64,000 nucleotides of DNA from Flavitalea sp966112615. Lineage in GTDB: Bacteria > Bacteroidota > Bacteroidia > Chitinophagales > Chitinophagaceae. How positions within the stretch are numbered: the first letter of the stretch is position 1; each line of letters starts with the position of its first letter. Shown here piece by piece: positions 1-6,968 of the stretch. The DNA is taken from assembly GCA_966112615.1 (NCBI GenBank), contig CBHWDO010000005.1, positions 1 to 64,000 of the forward strand, written 5' to 3'. The translations under genes and the position numbers were made by a program. The notes beneath the pieces were generated by a model that worked only from the letters and a program-made list of their open reading frames with translations, was not told the origin of the DNA and ran no database searches.

Positions 1-381
1 GTGATAAATAATGTTGCCATATTTTTCTTTCCATTCGAAAGCATATTGAAGAAATTCTTCGCGGGAGAGTTGATGTTTGTCGATGCCTTTCTCTTTCAGC
101 ATCTGAACCACTTTAGCTTCAGTGGCAATAGAAGCATGGTCGCTGCCGGGAACCCAGCAGGCGTTAAAGCCGCTCATACGCGCCTTGCGCACAAGGATAT
201 CCTGAACTGTTTCGTTCAGTGTATGACCCATGTGCAGAACACCGGTAACATTGGGAGGAGGGATGACGACTGTAAAGGCCTTCCTTTCATCGGGGAGGCT
301 GTTGAAGTATTGCTTCTCTTTCCAGGTCTTATACCATTTGTCTTCTACCAGTGCTGGCTCGTAATTCTTACTTAATTCCAT
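1..381 (-). CDS. valS: Valine--tRNA ligase, N-terminal part (cut by window edge)
   Basis: Only the first 127 residues lie in the window; the gene continues beyond position 1. The protein opens MELSKNYEPALVEDKWYKTW and carries the class I synthetase signature PPPNVTGVLHMGH near residues 41-53, where HMGH is the HIGH ATP-binding motif. The following GSDHASIATEAKV stretch is typical of ValRS. The enzyme charges tRNA-Val with valine in the cytoplasm; two tRNA-Val genes lie 3.5 kb away. The ATG at 381 has a TATTTTTG -7 box upstream at 412-419. The plus-strand frame over the same bases is a shadow. Confidence 0.95.
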   Translation of the reverse strand, partial: MELSKNYEPALVEDKWYKTWKEKQYFNSLPDERKAFTVVIPPPNVTGVLHMGHTLNETVQDILVRKARMSGFNACWVPGSDHASIATEAKVVQMLKEKGIDKHQLSREEFLQYAFEWKEKYGNIIYH

Positions 382-411
382 ATTCTAAAGGACTGCTTTT
401 CTGCAGGACCG

Positions 412-419
412 CAAAAATA
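412..419 (-). promoter_or_regulatory. Putative -7 box of valS promoter
   Basis: On the minus strand the bases read TATTTTTG followed by C, matching the Bacteroidota -7 consensus TAnnTTTG. It lies about 30 bases upstream of the valS ATG. No clear TTTG -33 element was found at the expected spacing, so this is a partial match. Confidence 0.45.
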
Positions 420-491
420 AGCAATGATTACTAGAGATATGGAAAAGGAAACCGGAATTCAGAAATCCATCCTCATCCCGGTTTCAACACA

Positions 492-602
492 TTAAGCAAA
501 CCAGTATAGGTAAGACAAAAGCATTACAAAAGCTACAAATCCGATTGCATAAAGCGCAACCTTTGCAGTTTCGCCGAAGTGAATAAAGTTATCCTTTTTC
601 AT
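492..602 (-). CDS. Small single-pass membrane protein (36 aa), function unknown
   Basis: The reading frame gives a 36-residue protein beginning MKKDNFIHFGETAKVALYAI. After a short polar N-terminus of about 13 residues, residues 14-36 are almost entirely hydrophobic and end in an aromatic cluster (SYLYWFA), so one membrane helix is likely. The frame stays open upstream to 701, but the extra 33 residues look unlike coding sequence and MKKDN is the natural start. It stands alone between valS and the exonuclease gene. I do not recognise the family. Upstream there is no convincing promoter, so the call rests on composition. Confidence 0.55.
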   Translation of the reverse strand: MKKDNFIHFGETAKVALYAIGFVAFVMLLSYLYWFA

Positions 603-768
603 ACGCAACTTTTTGACGTGAAAAAAATAGGTGACGGCGGAATTCCAGAGGATAATTAAAGAAGGTTTATTTCGCGACGGTAGGATGTCTTGGGTATTCA
701 AAAATAGGAAATTTCTGATACCATCTACGAATTCACGTTAATATTTTTTAACAAAAAATCCTAAAAAA

Positions 769-801
769 TTTGGCAAAACCTGTTGGGGTTTTTTATCTTT
801 G
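769..801 (+). promoter_or_regulatory. Promoter of the exonuclease/GIY-YIG gene
   Basis: TTTG at 769-772 and TATCTTTG at 794-801 are separated by 21 bases, a full match to the Bacteroidota sigma factor consensus. The start codon at 811 lies only 9 bases after the -7 box, so the mRNA would have a leader of a few bases or none. Confidence 0.8.
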
Positions 802-810
802 GAACCTGCT

Positions 811-2115
811 ATGTATGCAATTGTCGATATAGAAACAACAGGTGGCCATGCGGCTGGTAATGACATTACTGAAATTGCCATTGTGATCCATGACGGCACC
901 ACGATCCTGGACCGGTTTGAATCGCTGGTTCGGCCTCTGACGCCCATCCCATACTATATCCAGGTGCTCACCGGGATCAATCATGATATGGTTGCGGATG
1001 CTCCTACCTTTGATGAGATTGCTCCCAGGGTTTCTGAAATTTTGCAGGATAAGATCTTCATTGCACATAATGTCAACTTCGATTATTCCTTTGTTAAGCA
1101 TCATCTGGGTTTGAATGGGTTTGAGCTGAATGCTAAAAAATTGTGCACAGTCAGGTTGAGTAGGAAAGTTTTTCCCGGTCTTCCATCTTATAGCCTTGGT
1201 AATCTGTGCAGGAGCCTGGAGATCCCTTTGCAGAACCGGCATAGGGCAGGAGGTGATGCCGAAGCAACCGCATTGCTCTTCCATAAGATGTTACAGTCGG
1301 ATGGAATGATCCATATTGAGAAATTCTTAAAAAAAAACTCAAAGGAGCAATGTCTTCCTCCAAATCTTCCGGCAGATGCAGTGAACAGCTTACCTTATTC
1401 CCCGGGAGTCTATTACTTTCATGATGCTGCAGGAAAAGTAATTTATGTAGGGAAAGCCAAGAACTTAAGATACCGGGTAAGCAGTCATTTTACGCATAAT
1501 GGAACCGGCAGGCAGCGACAGGAATTTTTGCGAAATATCCATTCCATCAGCTACCAGGAATGTGGGACCGAATTGATGGCATTCATCCTGGAGAATATCG
1601 AGATTCAGAAAATCTGGCCTAAGTACAATACCAGTCAGAAAAGATTCATTCCAAAATTCGGCATCTATTCCTACGAGGATAGAGGAGGATACCAGCGACT
1701 GACCATCGAGAAACAAAAGAAAAATCTTCCTTCACTGTATACGTTTAATCTCTTGCATGAAGGACAGGTTATGTTGCGCAAATTATATGAAGCTCACAAT
1801 ATTGAGCCGAATGAAGTGAATGAAGAACCTGCAGTATACAATTCGAAACTGTCTTCTGCTGTTGAAAACCTGCAGCAGGAACTACCAAGTTTTGCATTGG
1901 TTGATAAATGTTTTGCTGAAGAAAAACAGGCCTGTTTCCTGATTGAAAAAGGAAGATTTTTTGGGATGGGATATATTCCACCGGATGCAGCTGTTTACTC
2001 AATGGATGATTGCAAACAATATCTTACACCATATCCGGATAATGATTATATCCGCGGATTGATCTATACTCATGCTTCCAACTACCCGGGAAAAAAGTTA
2101 ATATTAGGGTCTTAA
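811..2115 (+). CDS. DEDDh exonuclease (DnaQ/PolC type) fused to GIY-YIG (UvrC/Cho-like) nuclease
   Basis: The first 170 residues are a DnaQ-like 3'-5' exonuclease: the opening MYAIVDIETTGG gives the DxE metal ligands, HNVNFDYSF is motif II, and HRAGGDAEAT holds the final His and Asp. Residues about 190-280 are a GIY-YIG nuclease domain (SPGVYYFHD, VIYVGKAKNL, then ENIEIQKIWPKYN with the catalytic Glu). A C-terminal stretch of about 150 residues is not recognised. The organisation resembles known DnaQ/UvrC-N fusions, which suggests DNA repair by incision and trimming. The frame is open 4 codons upstream from a TTG at 799, but that lies inside the promoter -7 box; ATG 811 is preferred. The next gene follows after 9 bases. 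Confidence 0.88.
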   Translation: MYAIVDIETTGGHAAGNDITEIAIVIHDGTTILDRFESLVRPLTPIPYYIQVLTGINHDMVADAPTFDEIAPRVSEILQDKIFIAHNVNFDYSFVKHHLGLNGFELNAKKLCTVRLSRKVFPGLPSYSLGNLCRSLEIPLQNRHRAGGDAEATALLFHKMLQSDGMIHIEKFLKKNSKEQCLPPNLPADAVNSLPYSPGVYYFHDAAGKVIYVGKAKNLRYRVSSHFTHNGTGRQRQEFLRNIHSISYQECGTELMAFILENIEIQKIWPKYNTSQKRFIPKFGIYSYEDRGGYQRLTIEKQKKNLPSLYTFNLLHEGQVMLRKLYEAHNIEPNEVNEEPAVYNSKLSSAVENLQQELPSFALVDKCFAEEKQACFLIEKGRFFGMGYIPPDAAVYSMDDCKQYLTPYPDNDYIRGLIYTHASNYPGKKLILGS

Positions 2116-2124
2116 ATAAGGTTC

Positions 2125-2856
2125 ATGCAGGCACATATTACTTCATGGTTTAGTCCTTCCTTGCAAAAAGAAATGCCCATAGCAATGTACGGGCATTATG
2201 GATTTGCTTTATTGCTCGTACCGACTGCTGCAGCGGATTTCCTTGAATACGAAAGATTTCAATTGATTGAATCCATCCGTCCATTGATTGAATCAGGTAA
2301 GGTCAAGGTTTTTTCAATCGACAGCATTAACAATGAAAGCTGGATGAACTATGGAATGAATGGCAGGGACAAGATGATCCGGCATTTACAATGGAATGAA
2401 TATGTTTACAATGAAGTGATTCCATACATTAAAACACATACAAGCACCGAAACACCGATCATCATCAGTGGTGCGTCCTTTGGTGCTTTACATAGTGCCA
2501 ACCTTTTCTTTAAGCGACCTGATCTCCTGAATGGATGTCTTTGTTTAAGTGGGGTGTATGACCTTACTGAATATACCCGTGGCTATTACGATGAAGAGGT
2601 TTATTTCAATAGTCCCATGCACTACATGCCTAACTTATCTGACCATGCAATTCTGGAACAGATAAGATCCAGCAGTCATATCCATTTATTTTCCGGTAGT
2701 GGTGAATATGAAGATCCTTCATCTGCATCCAGATTTGCAGAGATATTATATCGCAAGAATATCTGGTATGAACTTGATATCTGGGGAAATGAATGGCGGC
2801 ATGATTGGGAAACCTGGCGGGCTGTATTGCCGCATTATCTTTCCACAAGATTTTAA
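2125..2856 (+). CDS. Putative esterase, alpha/beta hydrolase fold
   Basis: This 243-residue protein has no signal peptide and contains the nucleophile elbow GASFGA (GxSxG) near residue 116, followed by a sequence typical of the esterase D / putative esterase family. A late Asp (near EYEDPSS) and His (NEWRHDWETW) could complete the triad. The substrate cannot be read from the sequence. Its TAA stop overlaps the ATG of aat by one base (TAATG), so the two are translationally coupled, and it starts 9 bases after the exonuclease gene, making a three-gene operon. Confidence 0.8.
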   Translation: MQAHITSWFSPSLQKEMPIAMYGHYGFALLLVPTAAADFLEYERFQLIESIRPLIESGKVKVFSIDSINNESWMNYGMNGRDKMIRHLQWNEYVYNEVIPYIKTHTSTETPIIISGASFGALHSANLFFKRPDLLNGCLCLSGVYDLTEYTRGYYDEEVYFNSPMHYMPNLSDHAILEQIRSSSHIHLFSGSGEYEDPSSASRFAEILYRKNIWYELDIWGNEWRHDWETWRAVLPHYLSTRF

Positions 2857-3500
2857 TGATGCTGTTCGCTATACAACATAATGATCCTTTTCCTCCGGTG
2901 CACCTGGCACAACCTGATGGACTGCTCGCTGTTGGTGGAACCCTGACGAGGGAACGATTGCTGGATGCCTATCACAAAGGAATATTTCCATGGTATGAAG
3001 GAAAGTTTCCAATGTGGTGGAGCCCTGATCCACGGTTCGTTTTATTTCCCCAGGAATTGTATGTAAGTAAAAGCATGAAAGTCTTACTAAAAAAGAAGGC
3101 ATTTGATTTTCGGATCAATACCTCTTTTGCTGAAGTAATTCATCATTGTAAAAAGATAAGACGCCGTTTTCAACAGGGAACCTGGATCACTGATGATGTG
3201 GAACGAGCCTATATAGATCTTTATGAACAGGGATATGGTCATTGTGCAGAGGCATGGTATGATGGAAAATTAGTAGGTGGATTGTATGGTGTTCGGCTTG
3301 GTAAAGTATTTTTTGGTGAAAGCATGTTTTCTCATGTAAGCAATGCAAGTAAATATGCATTCATCAGTTATGTGCAACAGTTAATACAAGAAGGAGTGGA
3401 GTTGATCGATTGCCAGGTGTATACAGAACACCTGGAAAGTCTTGGTGCAAGAATGATATCCAGGAATGAATTCAATGAAAGATTAAAGCAGCTTATCTAA
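2856..3500 (+). CDS. aat: Leucyl/phenylalanyl-tRNA--protein transferase
   Basis: The enzyme transfers Leu or Phe from tRNA to N-terminal Arg/Lys of proteins, creating N-degrons recognised by ClpS/ClpAP. Family signatures are FPPVHLAQPDGLLAVGG near residues 12-28, GIFPWYEG, and MWWSPDPRFVLFP. The frame is open upstream to 2805, but the natural start is the ATG ATG pair at 2856/2859, which overlaps the stop of the esterase; the length is then 214 residues, typical for Aat. It converges with clpS, the N-end-rule adaptor, with a 4-base overlap of the two 3' ends. This places two steps of one pathway side by side. Confidence 0.95.
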   Translation: MMLFAIQHNDPFPPVHLAQPDGLLAVGGTLTRERLLDAYHKGIFPWYEGKFPMWWSPDPRFVLFPQELYVSKSMKVLLKKKAFDFRINTSFAEVIHHCKKIRRRFQQGTWITDDVERAYIDLYEQGYGHCAEAWYDGKLVGGLYGVRLGKVFFGESMFSHVSNASKYAFISYVQQLIQEGVELIDCQVYTEHLESLGARMISRNEFNERLKQLI

Positions 3501-3781
3501 GCAGTCACTTCCAGCGTTGCACCGATACCTCTTTCAGTGATGGCATCACATAAAGGTTTAAGATCATCATATGATCCGTTCTTAACTGCATACTTTCCTT
3601 TGTAGTGAATGATCCAGGCGCATTGTTCGGCTTGTTCTTCGCTATGTCCGCAGACTTCGATCAGTGTTTGAATAACCCACTCAAATGTATTGACTTCATC
3701 ATTCCATACGATGAGTTGATAAGGATCTTCAACATCGGTTAGTACATCTTCTTCTTCAAATTCGTAGGGCTTTACAGACAT
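3497..3781 (-). CDS. clpS: ATP-dependent Clp protease adaptor ClpS
   Basis: This 94-residue protein shows the ClpS core: LIVWNDEVNTFEWVIQTLIEVCGHS (the NDxxxTF/W motif that binds N-degrons and ClpA) followed by A-E-Q-C-A and a late DAITERGIGATLEV strand. ClpS delivers N-end-rule substrates to Clp protease. The start is the ATG at 3781 (MSVKPYEFEEED); six extra codons upstream from 3799 are unlikely. A TACTTTTG -7 box precedes it at 3802-3809. Its 3' end overlaps that of aat, which makes N-degrons. Confidence 0.93.
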   Translation of the reverse strand: MSVKPYEFEEEDVLTDVEDPYQLIVWNDEVNTFEWVIQTLIEVCGHSEEQAEQCAWIIHYKGKYAVKNGSYDDLKPLCDAITERGIGATLEVTA

Positions 3782-3801
3782 GTTTAAGTATTTGACCAAT
3801 G

Positions 3802-3809
3802 CAAAAGTA
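3802..3809 (-). promoter_or_regulatory. Putative -7 box of clpS promoter
   Basis: On the minus strand TACTTTTG followed by C matches TAnnTTTG and lies 20 bases upstream of the clpS ATG. A possible -33 TTG lies about 24 bases further upstream, slightly too far for consensus. Confidence 0.5.
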
Positions 3810-3880
3810 GAAAGAATTTAATCGGATGTGAAACAATGAATTATTGCAGGAAAAAAAATTAGAAAAAAAATCAAGTAAAA

Positions 3881-3911
3881 TTTGGCCGCATAGTTCACAT
3901 TCCTATCTTTG
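3881..3911 (+). promoter_or_regulatory. Promoter of the tRNA-Val pair
   Basis: TTTG at 3881-3884, 19 bases, then TATCTTTG at 3904-3911: an exact Bacteroidota promoter. The bases after it (CACTCCCAACAAC) are identical to those after the tRNA-Lys promoter at 20082-20089. Confidence 0.85.
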
Positions 3912-3937
3912 CACTCCCAACAACAAAAAGGTTGTAC

Positions 3938-4012
3938 GGAAGCATAGCTCAGCTGGTTCAGAGCATCTGCCTTACAAGCAGAGGGTCCGCGGTTCGAATC
4001 CGTGTGCTTCCA
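3938..4012 (+). tRNA. tRNA-Val (anticodon TAC), copy 1
   Basis: A full cloverleaf can be folded: acceptor GGAAGCA/TGCTTCC with discriminator A at 4012, D arm GCTC/GAGC, anticodon stem TCTGC/GCAGA with loop CTTACAA (anticodon TAC, reads GUA and related Val codons), and T arm with loop TTCGAAT. CCA is not encoded. Confidence 0.97.
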
Positions 4013-4052
4013 CAGAAGTTCTTAAGTATTTCAACAAAAACTAACCGTTTAC

Positions 4053-4127
4053 GGAAGCATAGCTCAGCTGGTTCAGAGCATCTGCCTTACAAGCAGAGGG
4101 TCCGCGGTTCGAATCCGTGTGCTTCCA
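4053..4127 (+). tRNA. tRNA-Val (anticodon TAC), copy 2
   Basis: The 75 bases are identical to copy 1 and lie 40 bases downstream of it. No promoter is visible in the spacer, so both are probably cut from one transcript that ends at the hairpin at 4133-4162. Confidence 0.97.
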
Positions 4128-4132
4128 CTCCC

Positions 4133-4162
4133 AAAGGCATCAGTTTTACTGGTGCCTTTTTT
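4133..4162 (+). terminator. Terminator of the tRNA-Val transcript
   Basis: Eleven-base stem 4133-4143/4149-4159 (AAAGGCATCAG with CTGGTGCCTTT, one T-G pair), loop TTTTA, followed by a T run to 4162. Confidence 0.85.
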
Positions 4163-4234
4163 CATGTCTCCATGTCTCCACGTCTCCACGTCTCCACGTC
4201 TCCATGTCTCCACGTCTTCATGTCTCCACGTCCG
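4163..4234 (+). repeat. Tandem 8-base repeat CAYGTCTC, nine units
   Basis: Nine consecutive degenerate copies of CACGTCTC/CATGTCTC start directly after the tRNA terminator. The same unit recurs, on either strand, at 19871-19915, 19980-20019 and 46399-46440, always between genes. There are no spacers, so it is not a CRISPR array. Confidence 0.9.
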
Positions 4235-4271
4235 TGGCACCATTTTTTAGTAAATTCTCAAAAATAACACC

Positions 4272-4478
4272 ATGAAAAAGAAACATATAACCATCACCTC
4301 CGAACCTGCGTTTCCCTCAGCGGAACCAGCAGAAATTCAGGATGGTAGATACAAGGAATGGCAGGATAGGGCAAGAGTCAACATGGAAAAAGCTGATCCC
4401 AATCAAAGCACTAACCTGGAGCGTGATTTTGAACCTGAGGAAGATTCACGCCATGAAGAAGATGATAAGTTCTACTGA
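4272..4478 (+). CDS. Small acidic hydrophilic protein (68 aa), function unknown
   Basis: The protein starts MKKKHITITSEPAFPSAEPA and is rich in Asp, Glu and Pro, with a strongly acidic tail (EPEEDSRHEEDDKFY). It has no membrane segment, Cys or recognisable fold and is probably disordered. It has a plausible ATG and codon use like its neighbours. Its stop lies directly against the stop of the converging 96-residue gene at 4479. I do not recognise it. Confidence 0.6.
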   Translation: MKKKHITITSEPAFPSAEPAEIQDGRYKEWQDRARVNMEKADPNQSTNLERDFEPEEDSRHEEDDKFY

Positions 4479-4769
4479 TCAGTTCAGTTGAACAACAGGA
4501 AGGCGGTATTGATGACCATCGAACACTACGAGTTCATCAATTTCAACCTTCCAATACTTGTAAACAGGGGAGCGGGAAAGATAATTTTCCGCTTCTTCTT
4601 TTGTTTCAGTGGTCATCGTGATCCATACCCGCTGGGTTTCCATCGAAACAACATAATGATCAATTACACCCTTATCGATCAGGTGATCTATATACACACG
4701 ATGCGAAGGAATGAGCGACATGAATCCCTCATCCATATAAAATTCAATTGTAGCCTGGTATTTCTTCAA
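4479..4769 (-). CDS. Small alpha/beta-fold protein (muconolactone isomerase-like), unknown function
   Basis: The 96-residue protein KKYQATIEFYMDEGFMSLIP... alternates strand and helix segments as in small dimeric ferredoxin-like (YCII or muconolactone isomerase-like) proteins, but the family is uncertain. No ATG fits the N-terminus. The preferred start is a TTG at 4769, 10 bases after the mtaB stop; a TTG at 4799 would overlap mtaB by 20 bases. It lies directly downstream of mtaB on the same strand and is likely co-transcribed. No catalytic residues can be named. Confidence 0.65.
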   Translation of the reverse strand: MKKYQATIEFYMDEGFMSLIPSHRVYIDHLIDKGVIDHYVVSMETQRVWITMTTETKEEAENYLSRSPVYKYWKVEIDELVVFDGHQYRLPVVQLN

Positions 4770-4779
4770 ATCAATTCTT

Positions 4780-6051
4780 TTAGATCTTCCAATCAACAAT
4801 ACTGTTCACCCATTCCTGTTTGAAGGGAGCGGTGATCTTAATGTAGTTGTCGGTATATCCTTCCATCGTTCCATCCTTCTCATTACCTTCAAACAACACT
4901 TTTCTTTGCTGACCTGCATGCAGGGAAGTGAAGTACTGCATCTTCATATACGATAGATTTCGAAGAATCTTGTTCCGCTCATGTCGAATATTTACCGGAA
5001 TTACCGGTTCTATGTCAAGTGCACGGGTATTTGACCTTTCAGAATAAGTAAAAACGTGGAGGTAGGAAATATCAAGGTCATGTAAAAACTTATGGGTTTC
5101 TTCAAAGTCTTCCCTCGTCTCTCCGGGAAATCCGACGATGACATCCACTCCAATCGCACAATGTGGCATCAGCGACTTGATTTTTTGGACTTTCTCTACA
5201 TAAAGCTCCCTGCGGTAACGACGGCGCATCAATCCAAGGATCTTGTTACTGCCGCTTTGTAAGGGAATATGGAAATGAGGCATGAATTTACGGCTCGATG
5301 CAACAAACTCAATGATCTCATCCGTTAACAGGTTTGGCTCAATGGATGAGATCCTGTACCGTTCAATTCCTTCTATCAATTCAAGCGCCTGGACAAGTTG
5401 AAAGAAATCCTCCGAATGTTTTTCTCCTTCCGGACCTTTACCAAAATCACCCAGGTTTACCCCTGTCAATACAATTTCCTTCACCCCATTTGCAGCAAGT
5501 TGTTTTACCTCTTCCACTACCTTTTCAACCGTATTGCTACGGCTTTTTCCTCTTGCCATAGGAATGGTACAAAATGAACAACTGTAATCGCATCCATCCT
5601 GCACTTTCAGGAATGTCCTGGTTCGGTCATTAATGGAAAATGATGAATGAAACCCACTCACCGTATCAATATCACAGGAAGAAATTTTGGTAGAATCTCC
5701 TTTGGCCAGTTCAGCAAGATGGGCGGCAATATTGAATTTTTCGGCTGCACCCAATACCAGGTCAACCCCAGGAATCTCAGCAATTTCCTTTGGCTTAAGC
5801 TGGGCATAGCAACCTGTAATAACCACCAGGCTTTCTGGAGCTTTTCGCTGGATCCTGCGCACGATCTGCCTGCATTCCTTGTCAGCATTATCGGTAACTG
5901 AACAGGTATTGATGACATATACATCTGCGGATTCGTCAAAGGATTTCTTCTCAAACCCTTCTTTTTCAAGGAGTCTGCTAAGAGTAGATGTTTCTGAAAA
6001 ATTCAGTTTACATCCCAGGGTATGAAAAGCCACGGTTCTTTTTGCTGCCAT
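4780..6051 (-). CDS. mtaB: tRNA t6A37 methylthiotransferase MtaB-type
   Basis: This radical-SAM enzyme adds a methylthio group to threonylcarbamoyladenosine at position 37 of tRNAs reading ANN codons. Counting from the ATG at 6051, the N-terminal cluster ligands are Cys14 (HTLGCKLN), Cys50 (INTCSVT) and Cys81 (ITGCYAQ); the radical-SAM triad is C154-x3-C158-x2-C161 in GCDYSCSFCTIP. A short C-terminal TRAM-like region ends at DWKI. The length is 423 residues. The frame extends 16 codons upstream, but MAAKRTVAFHTLGC is the natural start. A TAAATTTG box at 6060-6067 sits so close that the leader would be only a few bases. Confidence 0.93.
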   Translation of the reverse strand: MAAKRTVAFHTLGCKLNFSETSTLSRLLEKEGFEKKSFDESADVYVINTCSVTDNADKECRQIVRRIQRKAPESLVVITGCYAQLKPKEIAEIPGVDLVLGAAEKFNIAAHLAELAKGDSTKISSCDIDTVSGFHSSFSINDRTRTFLKVQDGCDYSCSFCTIPMARGKSRSNTVEKVVEEVKQLAANGVKEIVLTGVNLGDFGKGPEGEKHSEDFFQLVQALELIEGIERYRISSIEPNLLTDEIIEFVASSRKFMPHFHIPLQSGSNKILGLMRRRYRRELYVEKVQKIKSLMPHCAIGVDVIVGFPGETREDFEETHKFLHDLDISYLHVFTYSERSNTRALDIEPVIPVNIRHERNKILRNLSYMKMQYFTSLHAGQQRKVLFEGNEKDGTMEGYTDNYIKITAPFKQEWVNSIVDWKI

Positions 6052-6059
6052 AAGAGGCG

Positions 6060-6067
6060 CAAATTTA
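6060..6067 (-). promoter_or_regulatory. Putative -7 box of mtaB promoter
   Basis: Minus-strand TAAATTTG followed by C, ending 8 bases before the mtaB ATG at 6051. No clear -33 TTTG. If used, the transcript is leaderless or nearly so. Confidence 0.5.
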
Positions 6068-6146
6068 CAACATATCCCTCTTGCTGCCACTATTTTCACA
6101 GTCCTGAACGGATTATCGAAATATCTACTATTTTAGGCCCCAATCT

Positions 6147-6908
6147 ATGGTGAAGAAGATCCTCTGGTTACCTTATGTTATTTATGCCCTGCTGACCTTC
6201 CTGGTCACCATGTTCATCATAGCTCCCATGGTGGTTATTGGTTCATTTTTCGGAAAAATCCGTGGAGGAAATGCTATTTACCGGCTATGTATGTTCTGGG
6301 GAGACCTCTGGTTTTTATTGATAGGGATCCGCCACAGGAATGTTTATGAAACTCCGCATGACAAAAACCGGCAATATATTTTTGTTGCCAATCATATTTC
6401 TTATCTCGATGCACCTATTATTGTCAAAACCATTCGTCAGCCTGTAAGGGTCCTGGGCAAGGTGGAAATGACGCGCATTCCTGTCTTTGGATTTATTTAC
6501 AAGAATGCTATTGTAACGGTAGACCGAAGCAGCGCAGCCCAAAGAAGTAAAAGTGTTCGCATATTGAAATCTGTTGTGCAGAAAGGAATTTCAATTTTCA
6601 TTTTTCCTGAAGGAACTTTTAATGAAACCCATCAGCCTCTAAAAGAATTCTATGATGGTGCATTTCGTATTGCAATAGAAACACAAACTCCCATTAAACC
6701 TGTTTTGTTCCTCGACGGGTATACGAAAATGCATTACGGTTCAGTATTTAACCTCAGGCCTGGTCTGAGCCGCTCAATTTTCTTAGATGAGATCCCCGTA
6801 GAAGGCCTAACCATGAACGACCTGCTAACACTTAAGCAAAAAGTCTATCAGACTATGGAACAAAAACTACTTGAGTATAAAGCCGCCTGGATCACCCCCA
6901 ACTCCTAA
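6147..6908 (+). CDS. plsC: 1-acyl-sn-glycerol-3-phosphate acyltransferase (PlsC-like)
   Basis: The 253-residue protein has two N-terminal hydrophobic segments (about residues 5-35 and 48-60) and the acyltransferase motifs NHISYLD (residues 82-88, the HxxxxD catalytic block) and FPEGT (153-157, glycerophosphate binding). It acylates lysophosphatidic acid at the membrane to make phosphatidic acid. Substrate preference cannot be read. The last codons and the stop are part of a 7-base tandem repeat (6899-6940), so the C-terminal Asn-Ser is repeat-encoded. plsY at 39.3 kb provides the preceding step of the pathway. Confidence 0.88.
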   Translation: MVKKILWLPYVIYALLTFLVTMFIIAPMVVIGSFFGKIRGGNAIYRLCMFWGDLWFLLIGIRHRNVYETPHDKNRQYIFVANHISYLDAPIIVKTIRQPVRVLGKVEMTRIPVFGFIYKNAIVTVDRSSAAQRSKSVRILKSVVQKGISIFIFPEGTFNETHQPLKEFYDGAFRIAIETQTPIKPVLFLDGYTKMHYGSVFNLRPGLSRSIFLDEIPVEGLTMNDLLTLKQKVYQTMEQKLLEYKAAWITPNS

Positions 6909-6940
6909 CTCCCAACTCCTAACTCCCAACGCCCACCTCC
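6899..6940 (+). repeat. Tandem 7-base repeat YAACTCC, six units
   Basis: CAACTCC and TAACTCC alternate, degenerating to CAACGCC and CACCTCC. The first two units contain the last codons and the TAA stop of plsC. The pyrimidine-rich run continues to the priA start. Confidence 0.85.
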
Positions 6941-6956
6941 TCATCTTCTCTTTCCC

Positions 6957-6964
6957 TATCTTTA
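6957..6964 (+). promoter_or_regulatory. Possible -7 box of priA
   Basis: TATCTTTA differs from TAnnTTTG in the last base. It ends 4 bases before the priA ATG at 6969, so the transcript would be leaderless. Confidence 0.35.
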
Positions 6965-6968
6965 CCCC

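Noticed and set aside
1..375. Plus-strand open frame of 124 codons
   Set aside because: It lies fully opposite the start of valS, which has clear synthetase motifs; the plus-strand peptide has none.
793..1284. Minus-strand frame of 163 codons
   Set aside because: It runs opposite the exonuclease domain and covers its promoter; no domain or start signal.
4163..4234. CRISPR-like array
   Set aside because: The units are 8 bases with no spacers and no cas genes nearby.
3844..4267. Two open frames across the tRNA-Val genes
   Set aside because: They translate the tRNA sequence and the 8-base repeat; the repeated peptide in them comes from the two identical tRNA copies.
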